Positions 16,473 through 26,400 of a stretch of DNA of 46,177 nucleotides are shown in pieces; position 1 is the first letter of the stretch; each line of letters opens with the position of its first letter. The notes beneath the pieces are model-generated. The model saw nothing but the letters and a program-made list of their open reading frames with translations. It did not search any database and had not been told where the DNA came from. Source of the stretch: Planktothrix tepida PCC 9214 (GTDB taxonomy: Bacteria; Cyanobacteriota; Cyanobacteriia; Cyanobacteriales; Microcoleaceae); assembly GCF_900009145.1 (NCBI RefSeq), contig NZ_LN889782.1, forward strand, positions 380,953-427,129, written 5' to 3'. A program made the translations under genes and the position numbers.

Positions 16473-18512
16473 TCAGGTTGGAGATGCTGTCGCAGGGGCA
16501 ACGTTCAAGTTAGCAACCAATCCATAAGTTGAGATGTAATCTTCTAACTCTTGTAAATCGATTGTGCCATTTTTATCGGCATCAAGAATGTTAAATAGAT
16601 AATCAGTGATATATTTTCTAACTTCTTCTGAACTGCGGGTTCCTGATGTCATATCTTCAATCAGCCCTAACAATTCCATAATTTCAGCGCGATCCAGTGT
16701 TTTACTGCCATCCGTATCTAATTTAAGGAATAGCTTCTTAACATTTTCAGTTGCCATTCTCGATGAGCGTAATGTTTCTCTCAAAATGTCATTTCCGAAG
16801 GCATTCATGAACAAGATTTGCTCAATTAAAGGGATACAGAAAAATCCCAATGAAGTCCAGAAAATTGCATATCGGACAGCTTCTGGATTGGCGGTTGTGC
16901 TAATCCCCAGGAAAAGCACCGCCCAAAGGTAAAAGTTAGGATTCACCAGCAGAATATAAGCATCCTGAGCTTCTGCTTTATTGAGTTTACCCTTGGAAAA
17001 CACTGCGGTTAATACAGCTAAACCCCGCATTGAGACAAAGATTAATACGGCTAAAGCAAGCTGTTGTAAACAAGCAAACGATCGCATCGGATCTGTTGCC
17101 GTAAATAAATCGGAAATAAACGTTGCGGGAGTAAACTGAAACCCTGTTACTAAAGCCATTAATGCAACAGCTAAAACACCGATAAATTTCCAGTTTTTAC
17201 TGTGATGATTGGATTCAACGGGAGATTTGTCGCGCCAAAATTGGGCGAGCGCTCCCGGTATTGCTAAACCCACAATTAGAATAATGAAGAAAAAGCTCAG
17301 ACTCGAAGAGTTAATCGGTAATTGTTTAGCGATCGTAAATGTTCCAATCAGTGCCAAAGGTGCGATAATTGATAAGTTTTTAGATAACACCGCCGAAGGA
17401 TAAAGATTACCTCCCCAAAGCACCGATAAAATGGGGGAAGTCAAGGCAGGTGGTACCATCCAAAATAGCACCCACATGACTTTATATAAATCCTCTGGGC
17501 TTTGATACAACCCTCCAGAAAAGATTAAAAATAGCCCAACTACCCATCGTGCTATTGTCCAGCCATAAACGATATACTGCACCGTTGAAGTAACTTTTCG
17601 TTTACTTGCGGCAAAGTCAATATCCAAATAGGTGTAAAACGTTGAAGCGGCAAGACACGCAACAATAATGGCTCGAAAAATATCGGACTGAATTGCAGCA
17701 GGAGAGGCACTAATGGCTCGAACTAAAGTTCCCAATAAGAAGGCAACTGCATAAATCAAAATTGCCCACATAATGGAAAGATCATTGATTTCTTTTCGTA
17801 AAGCCGCAGCACCACCGGATTCTTTATCTCGAAATTTGACGAGATCTTCCCCACTGAGAGCTTTACCATTGGGAAGTTTCAGGTGTTTATAAGCTGTTGG
17901 AGGTAAACCGCTTAAATAAAGCGCTAAAGGCTCTAATACATATTGGTGACAAACGACTAATACCGTTTCCCCTTGTTCGAGATGAGGGACAACCTTTTCC
18001 TCATAGAAACGTGCAGCGCGATCATAAACTTGTGCAATTTTTTCTCCGGCGGGCGGTGCTTCGTTGTGGGAATGTAACATTTCCTCGAAGCCTTCATAAC
18101 CCAACGCAAGGCGCAGCAAATTTAAGTTCCGCCCTGCAAAAATACCAAAGGATTTTTCACTAATCCGGTGGTCAATTTCAACGGGAATATCCGGGGATTT
18201 CAGGGCTTGACTTTCTGCCAAGGCAATTTCACAGGTTTGGCGCGCCCGTTTCATGTGAGAGACGTATACCGCATCAAACTTGACTCCTTGTTTCTTAATA
18301 TCAACCCCAGCACGGCGAGCTTGTAGTTTTCCAAAGGAGGTGAGTTCCACATCTAGAACCCCTGCAAAAATATTGCGTTCGTTGCTCGTACTTTCTCCAT
18401 GTCGAACAAAATAGACATTACCGAGTAAACTCTCTCGTTTTCCGATGTTGTCTTCTCTGACTTGATTGGATGTTGAAGGCGGAGATTGAGAGTTAGAGAT
18501 TTTTTCCACCAT
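16473..18512 (-). CDS. Histidine phosphatase / multi-pass membrane / EF-hand fusion protein
   Basis: A 679-residue three-part protein. Residues about 30-230 are a histidine phosphatase (phosphoglycerate mutase-like) domain with all core residues: VRHGESTSN, the Arg of HMKRARQTC, the Glu of EKSFGIFAGRN and the second catalytic His of VVCHQYVLEPL. Next come nine or ten hydrophobic helices (about 245-585), starting IMWAILIYAVAFLLGTL. The C-terminus has two canonical EF-hand loops, DTDGSKTLDRAE and DADKNGTIDLQE, each with correct D-x-D-x-[S/N]-x-T-x-D-x-x-E ligands. I chose the ATG at 18512 because AGGAG lies 8 nt before it; a GTG eight codons upstream is possible. The phosphatase substrate and the membrane role are unknown; calcium regulation is inferred. 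Confidence 0.85.
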   Translation of the reverse strand: MVEKISNSQSPPSTSNQVREDNIGKRESLLGNVYFVRHGESTSNERNIFAGVLDVELTSFGKLQARRAGVDIKKQGVKFDAVYVSHMKRARQTCEIALAESQALKSPDIPVEIDHRISEKSFGIFAGRNLNLLRLALGYEGFEEMLHSHNEAPPAGEKIAQVYDRAARFYEEKVVPHLEQGETVLVVCHQYVLEPLALYLSGLPPTAYKHLKLPNGKALSGEDLVKFRDKESGGAAALRKEINDLSIMWAILIYAVAFLLGTLVRAISASPAAIQSDIFRAIIVACLAASTFYTYLDIDFAASKRKVTSTVQYIVYGWTIARWVVGLFLIFSGGLYQSPEDLYKVMWVLFWMVPPALTSPILSVLWGGNLYPSAVLSKNLSIIAPLALIGTFTIAKQLPINSSSLSFFFIILIVGLAIPGALAQFWRDKSPVESNHHSKNWKFIGVLAVALMALVTGFQFTPATFISDLFTATDPMRSFACLQQLALAVLIFVSMRGLAVLTAVFSKGKLNKAEAQDAYILLVNPNFYLWAVLFLGISTTANPEAVRYAIFWTSLGFFCIPLIEQILFMNAFGNDILRETLRSSRMATENVKKLFLKLDTDGSKTLDRAEIMELLGLIEDMTSGTRSSEEVRKYITDYLFNILDADKNGTIDLQELEDYISTYGLVANLNVAPATASPT

Positions 18513-18857
18513 AGATGGCTCCTGCTCAAAATTCACAGTATTAAATAATCGGTCAAGATCATAGCAGGGTAATAACTGATGATCTAATAAGAAAAAAGCT
18601 AATTGTAAATTTTTGTTGATGTTAATTAAAATTGTGATACAATAAAGAATATTAGTTTTTTAGAAATTTACTTAATTTGATTGAGGGAAATTCCAAAGAA
18701 ATTTTTACCCTCTGCTGATTTGATTCAATATCAATCTACTGGGTTTTGGCTAGAGCGATCGCTAATAACTAGCAACTTGCATGATTTCTACTAAGCAAAA
18801 AAACTTATTTATTAATTTTTAACTCGTGAAATTCCGCATTTTTAATAGTTTCTAAAG
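18513..18857. other. Divergent spacer with a possible promoter and HIP1 site
   Basis: AT-rich, about 345 bp. TTGATG at 18616-18621 and TACAAT at 18638-18643 (16 bp apart) form a plausible rightward promoter. A HIP1 octamer lies near 18754. Nothing else was recognised. Confidence 0.35.
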
Positions 18858-19490
18858 ATGGGCATTTTAAGATGTAAAATAGTAAATAAACTGCAAAATC
18901 TTAAGTTTTACGCCAACCGAATTAAAATGCCAAGTAGAAAAATTATCCTTTGGCTTGCCACAGCGTTGTTAGTGGTCATGGCGATTATCGGGATTGATAC
19001 CTTTAATAAGCGCAATCAAGAAACTATCACAATTGCGATCGCTGCTCCTTTAAGCCAAGTTGGAAAAGCAACGGAGACAGTGGGTGAGTCAATGGTCAGA
19101 GGGGTACAACTCTATGTTGACCAAATTAACAAAGCAGGTGGCATTCAAGGCAAGCGACTTAGGCACGCAGATTTAACAAGGGATAATCTCATTACGGGAT
19201 CAGGATTAGAATACTCTCAGTTCAATGCTGTTATTGACATTAAGCGGGACTTACTCAGTTTTAGTATCAAAAACTTACTCCCGCTTTGGTTTTTTGTGGC
19301 TGTGGCTTACTTGTTATTATTTCTGCCCTTTGAACAACTTTCTGTTGAGGCATTAAGCGGTCTGTTACTAGCCGTTGTATTTTACCACCTCAGCTTGTTA
19401 CAGGCTTTACCGGATGGAGTTGGTTATGTTGTTGCTCTTGACTATGCGTTTTATTTAGAAAGGCTGCCCAAAAAATTGTTGACCTTCTGA
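18858..19490 (+). pseudogene. Deletion-fused remnant of a periplasmic-binding-protein plus pentameric ligand-gated channel
   Basis: The 210-codon frame joins two pieces. Residues 27-46 are a membrane anchor. Residues 56-103 (TITIAIAAPLSQVGKATETV, then QLYVDQINKAGGIQGKRL) are the start of a type I periplasmic amino-acid-binding domain. From about 117, LEYSQFNAVIDIKRDLLSFS leads into IKNLLPLWFFVAVAYLL, VEALSGLLLAVVFYHLSLLQ and VGYVVALDYAFYL, which match the last extracellular strand and helices M1, M2 and M3 of bacterial Cys-loop-type channels. Most of both ligand-binding domains and helix M4 are missing. The last ten residues are coded by an inverted repeat (19474-19520). Fusions of binding proteins to such channels have been described in bacteria. 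A second possible start is the ATG at 18927. The channel assignment is by pattern only. Confidence 0.6.
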
Positions 19491-19520
19491 GCGTTTTAGG
19501 GGCTGAGAAGGTCAACAATT
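19474..19520. repeat. Perfect 15 bp inverted repeat truncating the channel remnant
   Basis: AATTGTTGACCTTCT and AGAAGGTCAACAATT flank a 17 bp centre. The stop codon of the remnant lies inside it. It may be a MITE or IS end, or serve as a terminator between two converging genes; no T run follows directly. Confidence 0.6.
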
Positions 19521-19562
19521 CTCAAATATTAGGAAAACGTCAAGCAACTTGATCGGACTCAA

Positions 19563-21686
19563 TTATTTTGTCAGTGAGATTTTATCTTGCGTGACTTGAG
19601 CAGCCTCAAGAATTTTACTGTCATCCTCCCCAGATATTTCTATAGATGCGGGGATAGCAGCAAGTTTGATCCCTTCTTGATCAAAGCATTTCCGAATCAT
19701 CCGAATCAGATCTGAGTGAGCAACCCAAAAATTGTCTTTTGTCGTCCATGCAGCAGCCTTGACACTAATATAGTAGTCTTCAATACTCCAGACAAAGGTA
19801 CTGGGAGCCGGATCGGGTAAAACTTGAGGATGGGATTGAAGAATGTCTATAAGCAAGAGTTCTACTTTAGCCAAGTCTTCATCAAAACCAACTCGGAACC
19901 AAAAGTTCAATTGACGAGTTGAACCATGACTCAAGTTTTCGACAATTTCGCTCCAAAGCGTGTTATTCGGAATAGAGATGATCTGAGAGTCAAAACCTTG
20001 GATTTTTGTGTTCGCTAATGTGATGGAATCTACATATCCCCAAATTTCACCGAATTTGATTTCATCTCCCACATCAAACGGCTTGTAAATCATAATCATC
20101 AAGCCACTGGCTAAGTTACCCAGGTTACTTTGCAGGGCGAAGGCTAAAACAAAACTCACCCCCCCAAGCAACGCTAAAACCGGGCCTAAGCTCACTTCCA
20201 GGGCCGTTAGAGCCAGGAGAAATCCGATCACAACGCCGCCCCGCTTGATCGTCATTACCGTAAACCGACGCATCATGGCTGATGTGCCAGTGAACAGAGA
20301 AAGCAGTCGGTTGGTCACCATGCCGAGAATCTGAGAAACAATAATGCAGGCTACTAAAACACCGACAAACTTAGCGATATTCGTACCCCAGCGAAGACCC
20401 CCTTCACTAGATTTCGCCCAACTCAGAAGTCGCAAACCTACACCTTCAGTATCTTTAGTATCAATTTCAACTGCGGTAATTGCTTGAATGTATTGGCGGT
20501 AGGCTTTGCTATCACCACCTTTTTTATCGAGTTCATCCAAAATCACGTTAAAGCGATCCACAATTGCCGTTAACTGGGATTGCAGTTCGGTAACGGTTAC
20601 GATCAATTGGTTTTTAGCATCTGACTCTGCTTCCGTACTCTTTTCTAGTTGTTGCGTCGTTTTTTCCAAATGCTCCTGTTGTTTTTGCAGGTTCTGGGGG
20701 TTGTCAACAGCACCGGGTAAACTCGCAACTTTCTCCTCGGCGTTATGTTGAATTTCTGTGTTTTGCAGGGTGGCAGTAGCGTTGTCGAAATGCTGAGAGG
20801 ATTGGTCGGTTGTACTAGCACCAAGCTCTTCAAGGAGTTGCTTAAGACTTTGGTAAGCTTGTTCGACTTTCTCAGTGGCAACCTGATATTCTGGTGAATG
20901 GGGATTGATACCTTTTTGAGCTTCTTGGGCATCCTCGAACCCTTTAATCCCAGCTTCTAGCTTTTCGATCTTTTGAGTCGCTTCTTCATAAGCAAAATCT
21001 CCAGCGATCATCTGATCTCGATCTGCCTTTGTTTGATCCAGAATTTGTTTGACTGTTTCCAGGGTATCGGTTTTCTCCGCCTGTTCCAACGCTTGCTGTG
21101 AAGTCTCGTCTTGCTTTAATTCTTCTTTGGTTGTTTTCGCGTCTTCAACAGATTCCTGGGCTTTTTTCAGATGTTCTTTCGCTTCTTCTACTTTTTTAGT
21201 CGCTTCTTGATATTCCGGTGAACCCGCAACGGCACCCTTTTGAAGTTTCTCCGCTTCTTCCAGGGATTGTTTCGCTGTTTCTAAGGCGTCAGTCGCTTCT
21301 TGCTGTTGACCAATCGCTTCATTTTTGCGTTTAATTGTCACTTCAGCAACGCTAATTTCCTTGGCTTTATTGTGCAGAACGAGCATCCATCCGGCGGCTT
21401 CAGTTTGAAGTTCTTCTAGGGTAAGGGGTTTGACGAGAAGTTTGAGTTCATCAACGGGAATGTCAAGTTCTGTTGTTGTCGTCGCGGCTTGCGGATCGGG
21501 AGGTGGACTGGGTTGAACGGCTTCAACCTGTTCAGCATTGGCTTCGGGAACGGAGTCTTGCTCCTGCGATCGCACCGGAGTAGTCCAAACTACAAAAACA
21601 CAAACAATTCCGGTCAAGGCAATTGCTCGAATTTTATAATGCCACATTTGCGGCATTCTCCTGAATTTACAATCGAACACGTTCAT
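19563..21686 (-). CDS. Large MscS-family mechanosensitive channel with coiled-coil periplasmic region
   Basis: A 707-residue protein. A signal or anchor (IRAIALTGIVCVFVVWTTP) is followed by a proline-rich segment and about 280 residues of Glu/Lys/Gln-rich coiled coil with duplicated units (GSPEYQEATKKVEEAKEHLK; HSPEYQVATEKVEQAYQSLK). Then come transmembrane helices (about 435-550) and an MscS pore and cytoplasmic domain: LGGVSFVLAFALQSNLGNLA in the pore-lining helix and FDVGDEIKF in the beta domain. It is likely an osmotic or envelope-stress channel. The ATG at 21686 has AGGAG 11 nt upstream; a later Met in MWHYK also has AGGAG 10 nt before it. It lies inside the gap left in the duplicated haemagglutinin-CHAT locus. 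Confidence 0.87.
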   Translation of the reverse strand: MNVFDCKFRRMPQMWHYKIRAIALTGIVCVFVVWTTPVRSQEQDSVPEANAEQVEAVQPSPPPDPQAATTTTELDIPVDELKLLVKPLTLEELQTEAAGWMLVLHNKAKEISVAEVTIKRKNEAIGQQQEATDALETAKQSLEEAEKLQKGAVAGSPEYQEATKKVEEAKEHLKKAQESVEDAKTTKEELKQDETSQQALEQAEKTDTLETVKQILDQTKADRDQMIAGDFAYEEATQKIEKLEAGIKGFEDAQEAQKGINPHSPEYQVATEKVEQAYQSLKQLLEELGASTTDQSSQHFDNATATLQNTEIQHNAEEKVASLPGAVDNPQNLQKQQEHLEKTTQQLEKSTEAESDAKNQLIVTVTELQSQLTAIVDRFNVILDELDKKGGDSKAYRQYIQAITAVEIDTKDTEGVGLRLLSWAKSSEGGLRWGTNIAKFVGVLVACIIVSQILGMVTNRLLSLFTGTSAMMRRFTVMTIKRGGVVIGFLLALTALEVSLGPVLALLGGVSFVLAFALQSNLGNLASGLMIMIYKPFDVGDEIKFGEIWGYVDSITLANTKIQGFDSQIISIPNNTLWSEIVENLSHGSTRQLNFWFRVGFDEDLAKVELLLIDILQSHPQVLPDPAPSTFVWSIEDYYISVKAAAWTTKDNFWVAHSDLIRMIRKCFDQEGIKLAAIPASIEISGEDDSKILEAAQVTQDKISLTK

Positions 21687-21861
21687 GATATAAATTACTC
21701 CTGCTTAAACAGAATTCAGAGCGTTGAGTGTTCACGGGATATCATGGTTGGATAATAGCTTAAGAGCCGAGGAAAAAGTACAAGTGTAAACTTATATATA
21801 GCAAGTCTCAATTAGTTGTACAAAAGCCTCATATTTATGTTGCTTACATTCAACTACGAGT

Positions 21862-21998
21862 AATTGATTATTATTGGGAATGATTTGAGTTCCTGTTCCA
21901 TCATTAGCTGGAATAATCGGTTGTGCATGAACGAGAGGCGGAACAATAACAGAACTCAGAATAAATCCCAATAAAGATAAAGAATGTTTAATTTTCAT
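21862..21998 (-). pseudogene. 5' end remnant of a second haemagglutinin-CHAT gene
   Basis: The frame from the ATG at 21998 codes for MKIKHSLSLLGFILSSVIV and then QPIIPANDGTGTQIIPNNNQ. It is nearly identical to the signal peptide and first mature residues of the intact protein at 27084. Similarity stops at about 21862; the frame runs on through unrelated codons to a stop at 21792. It pairs with the 3' remnant at 16187-16325. Confidence 0.88.
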
Positions 21999-22006
21999 AG
22001 TTAATG

Positions 22007-22045
22007 TTAAATTCCAAAGAGTGATTTCATTCGTTTTCTAACCCT
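22007..22045 (-). pseudogene. 3' end remnant of a second cyclic-nucleotide-binding MscS gene
   Basis: Minus-strand codons for VRKRMKSLFGI and a TAA reproduce the last residues of the channel ending at 27098, at almost the same distance from the haemagglutinin-CHAT start. So the duplicated segment once contained both genes. Confidence 0.8.
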
Positions 22046-22194
22046 AGTTAATCTATTTATTAATTTTTCATTCCTTAGTAATACTTCTAACATAGTTTAT
22101 GCAAGTGTGTAAAGGTGTCATAGGGGAAAGCAATCAGTGAGAAACTTTTGTGGAGATTAAAGTTTCAACCCTCGTCGAATTCATGTAAATTGAG

Positions 22195-23289
22195 TTAGGG
22201 TTCGATCGCTGCCTCTACAAGCTCTTCCGATGGGATTGAACTAGCCGAGTCATTCTGATTGGCACTAGCAGAACCTTCGCCCGTTTTCGCTAAATAAATG
22301 CCGATAGAAATCAACAGGAACCCCAGAAAGTTAAGGGGTTGAAGAAATTCACCAAAAAAGATCCAAGCAACAGCCGCAGTTGGTGCAGGTTCCAGTAGCA
22401 AAACGATGGTGACAAAGGCAGAGGAGAAATGTTTCAGACTATAGACAATTAAGCCATGTCCTGTGACTTCACTGATCAGTGCTAACCCGAATACCGCTAT
22501 CCAGCCTATGGTACTCATGGGAAATATGACATCATCAATGATCCAAACGAGAGGGGCTGCAATCACTAAACCAAGCGCACAGCGCCATACTAAAATATCT
22601 GAGGTAGAGAGTCGTTGGCGCAACTTCTCGACCAGTAGAAAGCTGCCTGCATAAAACACTGAGGACAACAGTGCTGCTCCATCCCCAATAATTGCTGTGG
22701 GGCCAAAAAGTTCTTCGGTGGGGTGTAGCCAGTCACCCAGAACCAATACTACTGCCCCAACGATAGCGATCGTCAATCCTGTCAGGAATCGCCGATCAAA
22801 GCGCTGTCCAAAAAACAACCACCCCCCTAAAGCCGTGAAGATCGGTGGCATATTCGCTAACATCGCTCCGTTAGCAGCAGTCGTTTGGGTTAGCGACCAT
22901 GTCCATAAAAAGCGTCCTCCCAGGTGAACCAGTGCTAAAGAAACCAGGAGCAAAATGGTCAGCTTTGGAAATGAACGCAGGCGATCGCCCCAGGAGGGCT
23001 CTGTCGTCGAACTTTCGGCTTCTGAGGTTATACCTGAATTGATTAACTCGGATGTGTTGTTGGACTCTGGCGATCGCCCCCAGCCTAAAGCATTCCAGCC
23101 TGCAAAGGCAATCGTGGCAATCCACAGCCGATTAAATACCGTCGCTTCAGCACTAATCTCACGAACTGACAGCTTGATAAATATAGCTGTAGAAGCTAGA
23201 GCGACTAATCCTACCCCTAGCAATATCAACGCTGAAGCCGAGGATTCCTTTACCTCTGATTGACTCGAATTTGGCTGCGTTTGTGTCAT
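22195..23289 (-). CDS. EamA/DMT-family transporter
   Basis: A 364-residue drug/metabolite transporter-type permease with about ten hydrophobic helices in two EamA repeats. Helix 1 is ALILLGVGLVALASTAIFIK, LGGRFLWTWSLTQTTAANG lies in the first repeat, and VTIVLLLEPAPTAAVAWIFF is in the second, with the Glu-Pro that often marks the end of this fold. A hydrophilic insert of about 50 residues follows helix 2, and a Ser/Glu-rich tail ends the protein. Family members export amino acids or metabolites; the substrate is not predictable. I start it at the ATG at 23289; an upstream TTG at 23313 is unlikely. Confidence 0.85.
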   Translation of the reverse strand: MTQTQPNSSQSEVKESSASALILLGVGLVALASTAIFIKLSVREISAEATVFNRLWIATIAFAGWNALGWGRSPESNNTSELINSGITSEAESSTTEPSWGDRLRSFPKLTILLLVSLALVHLGGRFLWTWSLTQTTAANGAMLANMPPIFTALGGWLFFGQRFDRRFLTGLTIAIVGAVVLVLGDWLHPTEELFGPTAIIGDGAALLSSVFYAGSFLLVEKLRQRLSTSDILVWRCALGLVIAAPLVWIIDDVIFPMSTIGWIAVFGLALISEVTGHGLIVYSLKHFSSAFVTIVLLLEPAPTAAVAWIFFGEFLQPLNFLGFLLISIGIYLAKTGEGSASANQNDSASSIPSEELVEAAIEP

Positions 23290-23442
23290 GGCTCTATAAG
23301 GGTAGCATGGCAAGCTTGGGAACTCGCTTACCTGGGTCAGTATTTCCCCTTAAATCTTACACCCTTCTCAACTGCTGTTTGTAGTAGCAGCTAAAGCGGA
23401 AGCACGAATTTTTCCCCACTTTCAGTTCAATAGCACTTCTTT

Positions 23443-26400
23443 CTACCAAGGACTGCCAACTAACGTAAATGCTGCCCAATAATAGGGATAGTTTAACTCG
23501 TCATTATTGAGATTTTTTAGATCAGGCGGAAGGGTAATTTCTTGGTTTTGATTGACTAAAATTAAACGACCTTCCTCAATGCGAACTTGACCCCGAATCA
23601 TGGCAATTTGTGCGGCTTGTAAAGCTTTTGCTTTAATACCCATTGTGTCTAAATGGTGATAAAATTCGCTCATTAACCCTAATGTTCCTTCATCACTCAC
23701 ATACCACAAACTTGCTAATACTGACTTTGCACCGGAAGCAACAGCTAACCCCGCAAATCCTAATTCTGCATTTTTATCACCCACCGCAGTTCGACAAGCA
23801 GAAAGAACGAGTAAATCAACCGTTGGATCACTTAATCCTAATTGAGAAAGTTGATTTAAGGGAAGTTTTTGATCCCACAAGTGAATATAAGAATTACTCG
23901 CGTCTCCTGGTTTAAAATCAGCATGGGTAGCGAGGTGAATAATTGGGGTTGGATTGGTTTTGTATTGATTTTTTAGATTAATTAAGGTAAAATCTTGATT
24001 GAGAAAATATTGATTAGTATTGAGTTCAGATGTCACCGTTGATAGTTCCACCGGAACCGCAGGTAAGGGGTTTTGATCCTGAAATTGGGAGGCTCCCATC
24101 GCTAATACAGTGGCTTGTGCAGTAGAACGATATTGAGTATTGACTAAATTAAAACTGGGAATCAAACTTAAGGCATATTTTTCCACTAAAAATTGTTTGC
24201 CATCATGCAGTGCCGCTAAAGGAATTCCCCGGAGAATAGCATCCATTGTAAACATTAAAATCTCAATATTCTCTTGTTTTAATTCTGCTTCAATAGGTGC
24301 AATAATCCATTGATATAATTGTTGTGCTTTTTCTAAGTATGCACCTTGTTTATTTTTTCGAGAACTACTAATTTCTAATCGAAATTCTTTAATTAAATCG
24401 ACTAATATTTTTTGATTGACACCGGGAACATTTCGATGCAAAATCGAACCATTAGAACGCACTAATACGATTTCTAATTCATTTTCTCTGGAATAAACAT
24501 AAATCAATGCAGACTTGGTATTTGTTTGTTGGTCTAAACTTGATAAGACTTGTGAAATTTGAGATGAAGGAGTTTCAGGACTATTAAAATTGGTTCCAAA
24601 ATAATTAGAATATTCAAAACCGATTAAATTTTCTAATCCTGATACGGCTTGTTCAAAATTTCCGCTTTCAAAACTATTATTAATTTCTGTTTCTAATCCT
24701 TCTATTCCAGCATCCACAGCCGCAATATTTGTTGTCTCATTAAGGGGAAGATCTGCTTCGGGTGCTTCCATCTGGTTCGCGTCTTCTCCCTCTATTTTTT
24801 TGTCATCTATAGGGGAATTTTCCCCTTCATTCATCGGGCTATCATCCAGCACGATTGCATTATCTTGTTCTAATATCTGGGGACTATCTTCTTCTAAATT
24901 AAGGGGAGAATTTTCATCCATTATTCCCCCTAAAGCTTCTCCATTATCTCCCGGTTGTTCATTCGGTTCAAGGGTGATATCATCTACAATATCGGGTGGT
25001 TCTGGTTGATTAGAATCCGTTTGATTATCAAGAGGATTTTCATTTTGATTATCAAGAGGATTTTTATTGTCTTCCTGATCCGGTAAAATATTGTCTGTGT
25101 TATCAGATGGATTATTGATGGGAATAGCCTTATTTATAATGGTAATATTTCCTTGAGAAAAGGTATTAGAATTAGGTATTATCTGGGGAGGTTGAATCGT
25201 TTCTGAACCCGTTGTAATGGCTCCTGCGGTTCCATTTAACGTTGAATCCCCAATGACAAAGGGTACAGTTTCTCCGCCTTGATATTGAATGGTAATTGCA
25301 CCCCCATTACTACCATTTTCCGAGGAAATACTAACTGGAATTCCATTTTGATCAAGCAGAATTCCTTGAACTTGCAAGACCCCTCCAGTGGTTAAATTAA
25401 TACTCCCTCCTTGAGAATTCAAGGTGTTTGTAACCAAAATATTATTAACAGCGTTAAGGTTAATATTTCCCCCTTGAGTTGCAATAGAATCTACAAAAAT
25501 TTCACTGGCAGATTCTAAGAGCACTGGCCCCCCTGCGGTGATCACTTCACCAACAGAAATTAAGTTATTTCCTGAAAATAAATTACTCTGACTAGAAATA
25601 ATTTGATCCTCGGCAGTTGTGAATTCAGAATCTGGAGCTAAATTAACCGGATTTGCTAAAATTTGTACCCCGGATTTTAAAATCAAAGCCGGACTATTTC
25701 TGAGAATTTCTGCATCAGGATCTATTATATTGGTCAGGCTAGTATCAGGAGTTGTAATATTAATATTTCCGCCAGAAATTGCACCTTTGGATTCAATTTT
25801 TAAAGAAGATCCGGTATAGTCTCCAAAAATAACATCTGCTTCTGAGCTAATAATAGGATCATATAAACTGACAAAGTTTCCTCCGGTTCCTCTAAGGTTT
25901 AAAATGCTAAAATTTCCCCCAGAGGAAAAGTGAGCATCTCCTGAAATAATTCCATCACTAATTAAGGTCATATTCCCTTGACTTTGTAAGGGGGTAATGG
26001 GGTGATTGAGAGCTAATATATCAATATTTTGATTGCCTTGAATTGTTAAGTTGCCTCCAGCATTGGCTTGAAAGGGGGTTTGTCCATCTCGAATTGTAAC
26101 GGTATTTGTAGCGATTAAATTTAAGTCACCTGTTGTTAAAAGTTGATTTTCAGCTAATGTTAAATTATTGGAGGCTTGTAGATTAGCAGTTTGAGCATTA
26201 ACTCTTGCACCAGAAGCCATGATCACATCCCCTGAATTCACGGATAATCCATTGCTTAAAACAATCTCTCCAGCTTGATTAAGGGTTGTTTGAGTTGCAG
26301 AATTTAATCCAGAACCTGTTAATAATTCGGGTAATAAAAGCGGATTGATAGATACAGAATTAGCGATTAAATTAGGCGTAATTTCTAAACTTAAAGCATG

